A DNA stretch of 64,000 nucleotides, from IMG/VR virus record IMGVR_UViG_3300044705_000115, positions 62,001-126,000 of that record, one strand, 5' to 3'. The notes under the pieces were generated by a model that was given only the letters and a program-made list of their open reading frames with translations, did no database searches and was not told the origin of the DNA. Made by a program: the position numbers and the translations under genes. Positions 28,645 through 37,116 of this stretch are shown piece by piece. Numbering within the stretch: the first letter of the stretch is position 1; each line of letters opens with the position of its first letter. The stretch is from a virus.

Positions 28645-30353
28645 GCGGGCGCTCCGTCGCTCTCAGGCGCCTCTGCGGGGACGTTCATCAGCGGCGCGTC
28701 GTCTCGCAGCCGCTTCCTCGCCTGCTCCGCGTACTCAGGGTTGAGCTCGACGCCCACGAAGGAGCGACCGAGCCGCAGCGCCACGAGGCCCGTCGTACCG
28801 GCGCCAGCGAACGGGTCGAGGACGACAGCAGGCATGGTGGGGGCGGGTACCCAGTCAGGAGGGTCGACTGGCTCCAGCCGCCCCTCCTCGATCAGCGTGG
28901 CGAGGACGCGCTGCGGCAACGGTCGGCCACCGCCGGCATCGAGCCGCAGGTAGTGCGCCCACGCCTCGTAACTCAGCTCGAAGCGTTCGCGTAGCGCCAG
29001 CGCCTCATCAGCCGAGAGGAGTCGGAGCTGCCTGGCGTAGCCGCGCTGCTGGAAGCGGGTGATGGTCGAGCGCCCGGCGCCCGCCCCGCGTGGCCGCGAG
29101 AACCCCGCCCGCCCCACATCGAGGGAGGGATCGTCGGTGCCACCTTCGCCAGTCGGTGACTCGATCAGGTCGAGATCATCCGGTTTCAGGCCGCCGGAGC
29201 CGCACGAGCATCCCGGCCGCCAGCCCAGCGTCTCGACCTTCGTCTCGTAGCGCCAGTGGCCGACACCCTGGGCACCGATCCGGCCAGCATCGTCCTGCGC
29301 CCAGCCACCCTCGACTGGCTCGCTATCGACCGTGCGCTCGCGGGCGACCATCCGCACCCACGGCGTCCCGCAGACGACGCAGACGCCGCCTTCGGGCGTC
29401 CCCGCCCTCAGGCACGGCTCGACCAGCTTCGGCGGGAAGGTGGCGAAGTGGGCGTCCTTGTAGGGGACGGTGGCGATCTCCCAGACCGACCGCTTGTTGC
29501 GGCCACCGGGCGGCAGCGCCTTCTCTGCCGAGTTGGCGAGGTCGTGGCGACCCGGCCCGTCCTCCCACTTGTGGCCCTCGTTGTGCCATGTCCGCTGCAC
29601 GCGCTTGACCGAGACCGGCTTGTGCGGCTCGCGGATCGCATCGCGGTCGTAGAAGTAGCAACCCGACTTCGCCAGCAGGAAGACCTGCTCGTGCGCCTTG
29701 GTCGGCCGGTCGCGCACGGACTCAGGCATCGGGTTCGGCTTGGCCCAGATGACCTCGGAGCGCAGGTACCAGCCGTCCTCCTGGAGGGCGAAGGCGACCC
29801 GCCACGGGATGCCGATCAGGTCCTTGGGCTTGAGGCCGGGGACGTTGGCGCCGCTGCGTTCGATCCCGTCGTGGCGTGGCAGGCCGGCCTGCTTCGACCC
29901 GCCGGCGTGGCCCCCGTCGCGCCCGGCGTTGTAGCTGTCGCCGATGTTGAGCCAGACGGTGCCGTCGTCGCGCAGGACGCGGCGGACCTCGCGGAAGACG
30001 GCGACGAGCTCTGCGACGTACTCGCGCGGCGATCCCTCCAGGCCGATCTGCTCGTCAGCCCTGACCGCGCCGCACTTCCCGCAGAGCTCGCCGTAGGCGA
30101 CATCCTCAATCTCCGCGACCTTGTGGCCGCCGCCGCGCGTCGATACGGGGCTTTCGGCCAGCCCGAGTCCTCGCCGCATCTCACCCTTGATGTGGTCGCA
30201 GTCGGGGTCGCCTCCCTCCCAGGAGCCGGTTCCGTAGTCGCGCAGACCGAAGTAGGGAGGCGAGGTAACGACGCAATGGACTGATTCGTCGGGCAGCGCC
30301 CGCAGTGCCTCGCGGCAGTCGCCGACGATGATCCTCCACGACTGCTCTTTCAA
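28641..30353 (-). CDS. DNA N4-cytosine/N6-adenine methyltransferase, beta class (first copy)
   Basis: 570 residues. Beta-class order: catalytic SPPY (31-34) at the N-terminus and AdoMet motif DPFAGAGTTG (513-522) at the C-terminus. Between them lie GLKPKDLIGIPWRVAFAL, typical of this class, and two Cys-rich inserts (LCGKC, then CVVC...CSCG) that could bind zinc. About 230 residues longer than a minimal enzyme. Orphan, next to an HNH nuclease gene but without a recognisable restriction partner. Target not predictable from sequence. Confidence 0.88.
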   Translation of the reverse strand: MKEQSWRIIVGDCREALRALPDESVHCVVTSPPYFGLRDYGTGSWEGGDPDCDHIKGEMRRGLGLAESPVSTRGGGHKVAEIEDVAYGELCGKCGAVRADEQIGLEGSPREYVAELVAVFREVRRVLRDDGTVWLNIGDSYNAGRDGGHAGGSKQAGLPRHDGIERSGANVPGLKPKDLIGIPWRVAFALQEDGWYLRSEVIWAKPNPMPESVRDRPTKAHEQVFLLAKSGCYFYDRDAIREPHKPVSVKRVQRTWHNEGHKWEDGPGRHDLANSAEKALPPGGRNKRSVWEIATVPYKDAHFATFPPKLVEPCLRAGTPEGGVCVVCGTPWVRMVARERTVDSEPVEGGWAQDDAGRIGAQGVGHWRYETKVETLGWRPGCSCGSGGLKPDDLDLIESPTGEGGTDDPSLDVGRAGFSRPRGAGAGRSTITRFQQRGYARQLRLLSADEALALRERFELSYEAWAHYLRLDAGGGRPLPQRVLATLIEEGRLEPVDPPDWVPAPTMPAVVLDPFAGAGTTGLVALRLGRSFVGVELNPEYAEQARKRLRDDAPLMNVPAEAPESDGAPA

Positions 30354-30814
30354 GCGAGCGCCCTATCGGTTGGCACGTAAAGGGTGCGCTCGCTGCCTGC
30401 TTCGACGGTCGTTCCCGCCGGTTCGACCCAGCCACCGCGTTCCAGCTCGCTCATCCTCGTGCTGATGCTGTTCAGCGGGATCGTCAGCTTCTCGGCGATC
30501 ACGGACGCGGTCATGCCCGCGAAGAAGACGTAGCGCGACCTTTCCTCGACCAGCATGTCGAGGATGCGCCCGCGCTGCGATTCGCGCTTGGGCTTGTTGC
30601 GGAGCGCCGCCGTCTTCGAGGTCTTCGGGTCGCTCGACCGCGCCTTCGGGGTGTCCAGCAGCGAGTCTTGGCCCGATGCTTCGGGCGAGATGACGAAGCT
30701 CTGGCCGTGTCGAATGCCGAGTTCTTCCAGCGCCCGCGCGAGGTCGTGCCGGTAGGTGGCCAACTCTTCTGGGGTGGCGCCGCGGTCAGGCCGGCGCAGG
30801 GTTCGATGCTCCAT
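30350..30814 (-). CDS. Winged-helix DNA-binding protein
   Basis: 154 residues. Disordered first half (RSSDPKTSKTAALRNKPKRE), then a winged helix in the second half: RGRILDMLVEE, ASVIAEKLTIPLNSISTRMSEL, GGWVEPAG. Sits between two beta-class methyltransferase genes, so it could regulate them or serve as a replication accessory. The phrase DPKTSKTAALRN also occurs in other phage HTH proteins. Confidence 0.6.
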   Translation of the reverse strand: MEHRTLRRPDRGATPEELATYRHDLARALEELGIRHGQSFVISPEASGQDSLLDTPKARSSDPKTSKTAALRNKPKRESQRGRILDMLVEERSRYVFFAGMTASVIAEKLTIPLNSISTRMSELERGGWVEPAGTTVEAGSERTLYVPTDRALA

Positions 30815-30826
30815 TCGTCTTCCTCC

Positions 30827-32251
30827 TCAATCGAGCAGGCTTGCTTGGCCCGCTGCTTTCGCCATTTCCTCGCGCTCCGCCGAGCGAAGCGCGTCCTCCG
30901 TCGAGAGTTCGTAGCCCGCGTAGGGCGCCCAGCGCTCAATCCGGGCCTCGGCGATCCGCACGTACTCCTCGGATTTCTCGAAGCCGATGAAGTCGAAGCT
31001 GTCCAGTACTGCAGCGATACCGGTCGAGCCGCTGCCCGTGAAGGGATCAAGCAGGAGGCCGCCTGGCGGCGTGACCAGGCGGCAGAGCCACCGCATCAGC
31101 TCGACCGGCTTCACCGTCGGGTGGGAGTTGCGGGCGTAGCGGTCGGTGCCGTCGGCCTGGAAGGTTCCGGGCGACTCGTCGCCCGATGACCAGCGCAGCA
31201 TCTTCTTCTCGAAGTCAGCGAGGCCAAGGTCGCGCTCGAGGCGACCGACCTTCGGGCAGAAGAAGAAACGGCTCGCTCCGCCGACATCGCCCATCAGCCG
31301 GGGGCCGCCGTTGCCGCCGCTGGTCACCGAGTCATAGACGGAGTTCGAGCCGCGCTTGTCTGGGTAGCCGCCGCCGCTGCGCTCACCGCTCTGGACATCC
31401 AGTTGCTCTGCCGCCCCTTCGTCGAGGATCAGGTTCGCTGGCCAGCGCCCCTGCGCCTCGTAGTTCTTGCGCTCGACCATCGAGAAGTCGCCGTAGACCT
31501 GATTGCCGCCCGGCTCGGTGCCGAAGTCTGCGTGGCGGTTCTTGTCCTTCGTCTCCCGTTCGTCGCCAGCGGAGGCGAAGGGGATGCGCGAGCGGTCGAT
31601 GTTGATCGCGCCCGTGCCGTGCGCGGACACGTTGTCGATGACCGTTCCCTGCAGCGGCTTGCGGGCGACCACGATTGGCTCGTGCGCGGGCTTCAGCGCC
31701 GTCCCGCGCCCCTCGCCCGCGTCTTTGCTCTTGGGGAAGCCCTGCGCGTAGAGCCACATGATCGTGTCCCTGATCTCGAACCCGGCGTCCTCAATCCCCG
31801 CTGCGAGGCGGTGGTAGGTGCGCGAGCCGCCGAAGGCGAGTAGGTGGCCACCTGGCCTCAGAACCCGCAGCGACTCTTCGGCCCAGCGCCTATGCCATTC
31901 CTGCATAGTCCGGGCACGAGCTACGGCGCGGTCGCCCTCGTTGAAAGCCTCGCCCCGAACGCGCCAGTCAGGAGCCTCGCACTGACAGCGTTTCTTCCCA
32001 CGTCGACGACCGCCGCAGGCTGCACAGGTCGGGTTGGCGGTCTCGCCGCCGAAGCTCGGCCACTCGGTTGGACGCTCGCCAAGGCCGGGCTTCGACATCC
32101 CGCCTCCGTCGCGCCATGCGTCGATCCTGTCCCAGTCCTTGCCCATGAACTCCAGCCCATAGGGAGGGTCAGTGACCACGGCATCGACGGAATCCTCGGC
32201 TAGATCGGCCATCCCCTCGACGCAGTCGCCGTTGACGATGCGCCAACTCAT
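30827..32251 (-). CDS. DNA N4-cytosine/N6-adenine methyltransferase, beta class (second copy)
   Basis: 474 residues. TDPPYG (27-32) and DPFTGSGSTG (402-411) in beta-class order, with HPTVKPVELMRWL directly before motif I as usual. A zinc-like insert CAACGGRRRGKKRCQC (about 78-93) follows the catalytic motif. Residues 215-330 are the recognition region (NIDRSRIPF, GRWPANLILD). Not a duplicate of the 570-residue enzyme: inserts and recognition regions differ. Overlaps the next upstream gene by 4 nt. Confidence 0.88.
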   Translation of the reverse strand: MSWRIVNGDCVEGMADLAEDSVDAVVTDPPYGLEFMGKDWDRIDAWRDGGGMSKPGLGERPTEWPSFGGETANPTCAACGGRRRGKKRCQCEAPDWRVRGEAFNEGDRAVARARTMQEWHRRWAEESLRVLRPGGHLLAFGGSRTYHRLAAGIEDAGFEIRDTIMWLYAQGFPKSKDAGEGRGTALKPAHEPIVVARKPLQGTVIDNVSAHGTGAINIDRSRIPFASAGDERETKDKNRHADFGTEPGGNQVYGDFSMVERKNYEAQGRWPANLILDEGAAEQLDVQSGERSGGGYPDKRGSNSVYDSVTSGGNGGPRLMGDVGGASRFFFCPKVGRLERDLGLADFEKKMLRWSSGDESPGTFQADGTDRYARNSHPTVKPVELMRWLCRLVTPPGGLLLDPFTGSGSTGIAAVLDSFDFIGFEKSEEYVRIAEARIERWAPYAGYELSTEDALRSAEREEMAKAAGQASLLD

Positions 32252-32484
32252 CTCTCGTCCGGGCGCAACTCCTCGGGCGGGATGAAGTCGGGGACGATCA
32301 GCCGATCTGCTCCCCCAGTCCGCCCGGCGATCGCATCGCCGATTTTCTCCGACATCTCCCCGATCGGCACCGCGATCTGGGCAACGGGCATCTGGAAGAT
32401 CGGGTCGAGCGCCTGGATGACGCGGAACTTCACGCGCTCCCCCTCGGGCGACTCGCTCTCGACTTCCCCGATTCTGATGAGCAC
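32248..32484 (-). CDS. Small hypothetical protein
   Basis: 78 residues from GTG 32484; beta-rich (MLIRIGEVESESPEGERVKF) then a helix. The start-associated motif sits 6 nt upstream and suggests the start of a transcript that runs into the methyltransferase genes. Function unknown. Confidence 0.5.
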   Translation of the reverse strand: MLIRIGEVESESPEGERVKFRVIQALDPIFQMPVAQIAVPIGEMSEKIGDAIAGRTGGADRLIVPDFIPPEELRPDER

Positions 32485-32490
32485 GGCGAT

Positions 32491-32503
32491 CCTCCTTGGT
32501 CGG
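32491..32503 (-). promoter_or_regulatory. Start-associated motif CCGACCAAGGAGG
   Basis: Exact copy on the minus strand, 6 nt before GTG 32484. GTAGGTT lies upstream of it. Confidence 0.6.
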
Positions 32504-32563
32504 TAGGCGGCGAACCTACTCGGAGGACCGGACGGCGCGGGGCTGCGATCCCGCTATCTGCGG

Positions 32564-33877
32564 CTAGAAAGGCGGGTCGTCATCGTCGGTCGCAGCGGGT
32601 TTCTCGATCCGCTTAACTGACTCCTCGAGGGCGTTCATCAGCGAGGCATCCTCGGGCGTCTCCTCGACGTTTTCGGCGGTGTGCTGCGTGAACTTGGTGA
32701 AGGGCTTCTCGACGTAGAGTTCGTCGAGATCCACATTCGGACCGGCGAGCGCCAGCGCCGCCTCCAGCTCCTCCCGCGTCGGCCGCGACTTCCGCTTCGC
32801 TGGCTTGTAGCCCCAGACCCGGTTCGGATCCTTGGCGTGCTTGATCGGAATCGGCCCCCGCACATCGCCCCATGCCTTCATCGCGTTCTGGCGCTGCTTC
32901 AGAGCCGCTTCCGCCACCAGGGCCTCAGCGGCGTACCTTTCGGCGGTCTCGGCGTCAGTGATGGCGCCGCGCACGCGAGCGTCGGGGAAGATCGGGCACG
33001 ACGACGGGCGCGGGCAGAAGGAGCAGTGCTTGCCCGGCGAGGGAACCCACAGCTCCAGCCGCTCACGCTCGCCCGTCTCCTCATCGACCTTCGGCGGCCA
33101 GTTGCCATGCTCGACCGCCCGGTCGAAGCGCTCGACCAAGGCGGCGATTTCCTCGCGGATGTCGGGCAGGTCGTCGCGGGTGATGGACGCCTGGCGCGTG
33201 TTGCCGGTGCCGACCGTGCTGCCGGGGTCATGGCGGACGTAGTGCTCGCGCAGCGTCACCTCGCGCACCGACGGGTAGCGTTCGAGGACGAGGAAGCCGT
33301 AGAAGCGCTGCTGGAAGTAGCCCTGCTCCGACAGCTCCTTCGGCGCCGGCAGCGCCCAGGTGTCTTTCCAGTCGAGGACGACTGCGTGGTCGGGTTCGGG
33401 CAGGAAGAGGGCGTCGATCTGGCCGGTCATCCGCCGCGGCACCATGATCAGGCCCTCAGGCGAGTCCCACTCGTACTCGACCACCGCCTCCAGCCGCTCC
33501 TCGACGCTCGCCAGCTTGTCGATCTCGAAGGCGTTGTCCTTGGCGAACTTGATCACGACCCAGCGCAGGTCCTTGATCTGGGAGAAGGGGATGTTGATCT
33601 GGTCGCGCGGCTCGACATCGTGCTGCCGCAGGCACTCCCGCAGAAGCTCCAGCGCGACATCGGGCGGGATCGAGTTTTCGCCCGCCTGCTCCATCGCTTC
33701 GAGGGCCTTGGCGGCGAAGCGGTGGAAGAGGATGCCGCGGCCCTGGGGGTGGCCGTTCCAATCCTGCTCGTGGTCGATGTAGAACTTCGACGAGAGGGCG
33801 CAGTCGTCGAACTTGCTCAGCAACGACTGGCGGACAGTCGGGAACTTCTCTACAGCAGTGGGGTAGGGCAGGTTCAC
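32564..33877 (-). CDS. Cas4/RecB-type PD-(D/E)XK exonuclease
   Basis: 437 residues from GTG 33877, chosen because CCGACCGAGGAG lies 5 nt upstream. Nuclease core: GILFHRFAAKALE (His motif), GQIDALFLPEPDHAVVLDWK (Asp...Asp-x-Lys) and the QxxxY-like QRFYGFLVLERY. The cluster CSFCPRPSSC (about 285-295) resembles the Cys set of Cas4/AddB nucleases, which may hold an Fe-S cluster; the upstream fourth Cys is not obvious. Lies next to the RecT-like gene. Together they would form the two-component recombination system (5'-3' resection plus annealing) typical of phages. Confidence 0.8.
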   Translation of the reverse strand: MNLPYPTAVEKFPTVRQSLLSKFDDCALSSKFYIDHEQDWNGHPQGRGILFHRFAAKALEAMEQAGENSIPPDVALELLRECLRQHDVEPRDQINIPFSQIKDLRWVVIKFAKDNAFEIDKLASVEERLEAVVEYEWDSPEGLIMVPRRMTGQIDALFLPEPDHAVVLDWKDTWALPAPKELSEQGYFQQRFYGFLVLERYPSVREVTLREHYVRHDPGSTVGTGNTRQASITRDDLPDIREEIAALVERFDRAVEHGNWPPKVDEETGERERLELWVPSPGKHCSFCPRPSSCPIFPDARVRGAITDAETAERYAAEALVAEAALKQRQNAMKAWGDVRGPIPIKHAKDPNRVWGYKPAKRKSRPTREELEAALALAGPNVDLDELYVEKPFTKFTQHTAENVEETPEDASLMNALEESVKRIEKPAATDDDDPPF

Positions 33878-33882
33878 GGCGG

Positions 33883-33894
33883 CTCCTCGGTCGG
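33883..33894 (-). promoter_or_regulatory. Variant start-associated motif CCGACCGAGGAG
   Basis: One mismatch to the consensus (A to G), 5 nt before GTG 33877; it decides the start of the exonuclease. Confidence 0.5.
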
Positions 33895-33940
33895 TTGAAT
33901 GCCATCCAAGGCGCTGCACCGGACGTACTGCTGCGGCAAG

Positions 33941-33980
33941 AAAAAGGCCCGCCGTCTCGTGGATCGGCGGGCCTATTTTT
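33941..33980. terminator. Bidirectional intrinsic terminator between recT-like and exonuclease genes
   Basis: Perfect 10-bp arms AGGCCCGCCG/CGGCGGGCCT with a 10-nt loop, preceded by AAGAAAA and followed by ATTTTT. Either strand therefore reads as a GC stem plus U tract. It lies downstream of the RecT-like gene in the minus direction. Confidence 0.85.
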
Positions 33981-34001
33981 GTCCAGACTTTGGATGAAAA
34001 G

Positions 34002-35102
34002 CTACGACGCAGCGGCAGCTACGGTGGCCCCCTCACCCTCCTCGCCGACGATCTCGACCGCGTCGCCGTCGATCGGCTCGGGAGGAGCCTCGCCGCCGAG
34101 CTCGGCGATGAACGACGCCAGCTCATTGACCAGCGCCTCGGGATCGGCGGCGAGGGCCTGCAGCTTCGCCGGGCGATAAGAGCCGGGCTTGAGCTGGTTG
34201 GCCATCTCGGCCAGCGTGGCGATGTAGCTCGCCCTCGGCTCGGGGCCGAAGTCGATGTTCGAGAAGGCCAGCTCGCGCGTCTTGCCGGTCTCGACATCGG
34301 TGAGCATCTTCCGCTCCTTTTCGATCTCGTCCTCGCCGACCACGCCGCTGATTGAGAAGGCTTTGCGCAGCGCGTAGGTCTCCGCGCACTTCAAGATCAT
34401 CGCGCTCGGCGTTTTCTGCCACGGCCCCTCGCGGTCCTGTTTGTACTCGCCCATCGGCGCGAAGAAGTAGGTCTCCCCATGTCCCTCGCGCACCACCCGC
34501 GCCCAGGCGCCGATGATCGGGCCACGGCCCACCGGCTCCCCGTTGGGGCCGGACTTGCTCGGATCGCTCTGCGTCGAGTAGCTGTGCTTGATCGACCGCT
34601 CGCCGTTCTCGAAGACATTCGAGAACTCGTCGTTGGCGTGGACGACATCGCCGTCCATCCGCACGAAGCTCGGCTCCTTGTGGGCATGGGCGAGCAGCCC
34701 GTCGCGCGAGACGATGATCTGCACGCGGCCCTTCATCTTCGCTGCGTAAATCTGCCTGGCGAAGGGGTCGAGTTCGTAGCGAGCGGCGACCTCCAAGAAC
34801 ATCACCAGCTCGGCGTTGTTGCAGTCGGCGGCGACCGTGTTCCTGATCGCAACAACCTGCTGCTGATCGAAGCCCAGGCGGGCTGGCACCGTGATGGCGG
34901 AGCCACCAACCTGCTCGAGCGCCTGCCGCTCCTTCGGCGCCTCGGCCTCGGTGACGCTGCCATCCTGGGCGATTTCGATGTAGGTGTCGTCCTTCGTGCG
35001 GGCGAGGATGTTGTCGCCCTTGCCGCCGGTTACGCGACCGGCCTCATGCTCCGCGAGAGCCTTCTTCTGCTCCGCGTTGGCCTCGATTACATCGTCGGCC
35101 AT
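34002..35102 (-). CDS. recT: RecT-family single-strand annealing protein
   Basis: 366 residues. Core about 60-260: NAELVMFLEVAARYELDPFARQIYAAK is the conserved start of the RecT/Bet fold. It continues with QIIVSRDGLLAHAHKEPSF, WARVVREGHGETYFF and KTPSAMILKCAETYALRKAF, which carries the KxxEvxALRKAFP-like signature. It anneals complementary strands and works with the exonuclease encoded just downstream. The N-terminal 50 and C-terminal 80 residues are acidic and probably disordered. Start-associated motif 4 nt upstream. Confidence 0.88.
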   Translation of the reverse strand: MADDVIEANAEQKKALAEHEAGRVTGGKGDNILARTKDDTYIEIAQDGSVTEAEAPKERQALEQVGGSAITVPARLGFDQQQVVAIRNTVAADCNNAELVMFLEVAARYELDPFARQIYAAKMKGRVQIIVSRDGLLAHAHKEPSFVRMDGDVVHANDEFSNVFENGERSIKHSYSTQSDPSKSGPNGEPVGRGPIIGAWARVVREGHGETYFFAPMGEYKQDREGPWQKTPSAMILKCAETYALRKAFSISGVVGEDEIEKERKMLTDVETGKTRELAFSNIDFGPEPRASYIATLAEMANQLKPGSYRPAKLQALAADPEALVNELASFIAELGGEAPPEPIDGDAVEIVGEEGEGATVAAAAS

Positions 35103-35106
35103 CGGT

Positions 35107-35119
35107 CCTCCTTGGTCGG
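35107..35119 (-). promoter_or_regulatory. Start-associated motif CCGACCAAGGAGG
   Basis: Exact copy on the minus strand before ATG 35102. GTAGTGT lies about 22 nt upstream and may be a -10. Confidence 0.6.
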
Positions 35120-35159
35120 GGGTAAGGAGGCACCCACACTACGCTGCGGCCCAGACGAA

Positions 35160-35194
35160 GACGGGCCGCCTCATGGTGGTGAAGGCGGCCCGTC
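35160..35194. terminator. Strong hairpin separating the late operon from the recombination genes
   Basis: Perfect 12-bp arms GACGGGCCGCCT/AGGCGGCCCGTC with an 11-nt loop. On the minus strand it is followed by TTCGTCT. It lies in the 251-bp gap between the last lysis gene and the RecT-like gene. Confidence 0.7.
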
Positions 35195-35353
35195 GGATGA
35201 AGACCGTGGAGCGTCTGTCCCTCGGCGTCAGGTCTTGCCTGCCGCCGTCAATGTCCGACCAAGGACGGGGCATAGCTCGTCTCCGTTCTTCCTGCTCACA
35301 GGCTAGCGAAATACCTCGGATGGTTTGACCAATTGCTCAGGAAGAATCGCCTG
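35195..35353. other. Intergenic region with an orphan start-associated motif
   Basis: The rest of the 251-bp gap after the last lysis gene. Plus-strand CCGACCAAGGA at 35255-35265 has no convincing gene behind it; only a 25-codon frame from ATG 35252 overlaps it. Otherwise nothing recognised. Confidence 0.35.
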
Positions 35354-35977
35354 CTATTGGGCGAGTCTGTGGTGCCGCAGGCCGACCAGCGTCGCGTTCG
35401 GCGTCAGCTCGTAGACCTTCAAAGCGAGGCCGCCAGTGCCCCAAGAGGACGCCTCGACAGCTTCCAGGCCGACCCTCGGCTTGGCGTTGACATGCAGGGC
35501 GTGGCGGATCGGGCGGTAGCCGAACTTGTTCGCCCGGGCGCCGTCGTTGAGCGTCTTCGCGGTCGCGTGGACGCCGTCCATGAAGGACTGGTAGTTCTGC
35601 ACATCGGCCCAGTTGAACCGCGTCGAGCCCGGCATATGGAGCGTCGTGTTGAGCGGGTTGAAGCGCCCCGCATCGCCCTCCGCCTGCATCCAGCTCATCA
35701 GCATCACGAGGTTGTTCGGCGTCATCTTGGCGCCGATCAGGGGCAGCAGGAAGTGGGCGAACTGCCCCCGCGTGCGAGCACCGCTGAGCGCCGTGCCGGC
35801 GCGGCTGAGCAGGCGCGGCTTGACTGCCGGTTCCAGCGGACGTTCATGCAGTTCTCGCTGGCGGCGCGGGGGGCCGCTCTTAAACGTCACTGCGTCCCCC
35901 GCGATCTGGTCGGAAGTGACGGCGCCCTCGGCGATCTTCTTGGCCGAGACAGCGTCGTCATCGAGCGGCTTGCTCAT
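35354..35977 (-). CDS. Lysozyme-like protein with a fibre-type N-terminus (lysis cassette)
   Basis: 207 residues. Residues 1-28 repeat DAVSAKKIAEGAVTSDQIAG, the same AV..xxIA pattern as the tail fibre. From about 60 on, QFAHFLLPLIGAKMTPNNL, WMQAEGDAGRFNPLNTT, GSTRFNWADVQNYQSFMDG and SSWGTGG follow the common phage lysozyme-like module, with an AEG catalytic Glu and a WGTG end. Last gene of the late operon, after endolysin and holin (ATGA overlap). It could be a second endolysin or a virion-bound murein hydrolase; the fibre repeat favours the virion. Confidence 0.65.
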   Translation of the reverse strand: MSKPLDDDAVSAKKIAEGAVTSDQIAGDAVTFKSGPPRRQRELHERPLEPAVKPRLLSRAGTALSGARTRGQFAHFLLPLIGAKMTPNNLVMLMSWMQAEGDAGRFNPLNTTLHMPGSTRFNWADVQNYQSFMDGVHATAKTLNDGARANKFGYRPIRHALHVNAKPRVGLEAVEASSWGTGGLALKVYELTPNATLVGLRHHRLAQ

Positions 35978-36336
35978 CGCTTCAGAACGGTGCGGTGGCC
36001 GTCGTTCCCGACGTACCAGATGGCGATGACCGAGAGGCCGGTGCCGATGATGGTGATGATTTCCATTTCCAGCGACGGGTTCTCGATTCCGAAGAACTTG
36101 AGTAGCGAGAAGACAGCGCCGATTGCTGCGGTGATCGCCTTGGAGGCATCCTGCTCGGAGAACTGAGGAGCCATGAAGACGCCGACCACCATCAGTCCGT
36201 CAGCCGTGAGTACCTGCACGGCGTGGGCGAAGCTCGGGTCGTAGTGGAGGATGTAAGCGAGGGCGGTGCCGATGAAGAGGGCGAGTGCGAGCAGCGTCTT
36301 CCTCACCTTGGGAAGCGGGTAGCCGAAAATGGTCAC
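35974..36336 (-). CDS. Holin
   Basis: 120 residues from GTG 36336, overlapping the endolysin stop as GTGA. Three hydrophobic stretches: KTLLALALFIGTALAYILHY (about 13-32), a middle LMVVGVFMA, and IITIIGTGLSVIAIWYVG (about 93-110), with a charged C-terminus (GHRTVLKR). Would permeabilise the cytoplasmic membrane at the end of infection. Placement directly after a VanY endolysin gene supports the call. A shortened variant of the start-associated motif (CCGACAAGGAG) lies upstream. Confidence 0.75.
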   Translation of the reverse strand: MTIFGYPLPKVRKTLLALALFIGTALAYILHYDPSFAHAVQVLTADGLMVVGVFMAPQFSEQDASKAITAAIGAVFSLLKFFGIENPSLEMEIITIIGTGLSVIAIWYVGNDGHRTVLKR

Positions 36337-37076
36337 TGAGTCTCCTTGTCGGTGTGGGGATTGGTCGGCTTTCCATGCCGAATCTGAGCGGCTGTCTCGC
36401 GGATAGCGATGCCGAGACGCCGCTTGCGCTTGCCCTTGCGGGCGATGTACTGCTTGTGGAAGACCTCGCTGATCTTGTGGGCGGTCTTTTCGCCGATGAC
36501 TCCATCGACCTTCAAGCCGTGGTCGCGCTGCAGCCTCCGCACCGCGACCTCGACATCGTCTTTGAACTTGCCGCCGGGCCGCCCCGTGGGACGTTTCAGG
36601 TAGACAGGGCCGCCGGGCCGGTGGATGAAGGCCAGCCGGCGGTTGTACCAGCGCACGCGCTTGCCCCTGTCGCCCTTCCGAAGCGCGATGAAGGGAGGGA
36701 TTTCCTTGCAGGAGACGCTGCCGTCGTAGTTGACATGCCACCACTCGCTCCAGGCTTCGGTCTTGCGCCAACCGAACCGGCCGCCGTGGTCGTCGATCCA
36801 CGCACGCATCCATTCAGCAGCGAGATCGACCGCGAGGCCCCAGCCGTGGTTGCTGGTTCCTGGCCGGGCGGCGAGGTTGCCACGCCCGGAGATGTAGAGG
36901 TTCCAGAATTCGACCTGCTCGTCGTAGGTGCGGTAGCTCGAGCGCGGGCCGCTCGGCACGCATCCGGCCGAAGCGGGGCCGCCGGGTTTGTTCCAGCAGG
37001 CGGCGGCGGGCTTCGCCAGTTCGCCACCGGGGATGGGCGCCAGTTCGGAGGGCGCCAGTTTCCCGTTTGAGGCCAT
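36333..37076 (-). CDS. Endolysin: VanY-type D,D-carboxypeptidase/endopeptidase with peptidoglycan-binding C-terminus
   Basis: 247 residues from ATG 37076, about 40 nt after the fibre stop; longer in-frame starts overlap the fibre gene. M15/VanY zinc peptidase: SNHGWGLAVD (75-84, His 77 and Asp 84 as ligands) and EWWH (111-114, Glu 111 catalytic, His 114 ligand). Residues about 160-210 (VEVAVRRLQRDHGLKVDGVI) match a PG_binding_1 repeat. The basic tail (RKGKRKRRLG) may aid envelope binding. No signal peptide; release would depend on the holin encoded next. Cleaves peptide cross-links of host peptidoglycan. Confidence 0.88.
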   Translation of the reverse strand: MASNGKLAPSELAPIPGGELAKPAAACWNKPGGPASAGCVPSGPRSSYRTYDEQVEFWNLYISGRGNLAARPGTSNHGWGLAVDLAAEWMRAWIDDHGGRFGWRKTEAWSEWWHVNYDGSVSCKEIPPFIALRKGDRGKRVRWYNRRLAFIHRPGGPVYLKRPTGRPGGKFKDDVEVAVRRLQRDHGLKVDGVIGEKTAHKISEVFHKQYIARKGKRKRRLGIAIRETAAQIRHGKPTNPHTDKETQ

Positions 37077-37116
37077 CGCGGGGAGGCTCCCACTGCTGCC
37101 GGACGGATTTGCTGCG

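Noticed and set aside
35252-35329. 25-codon plus-strand frame MSDQGRGIARL... over the orphan start motif
   Set aside because: No ribosome site before its ATG; the match to the motif is part of its own codons.
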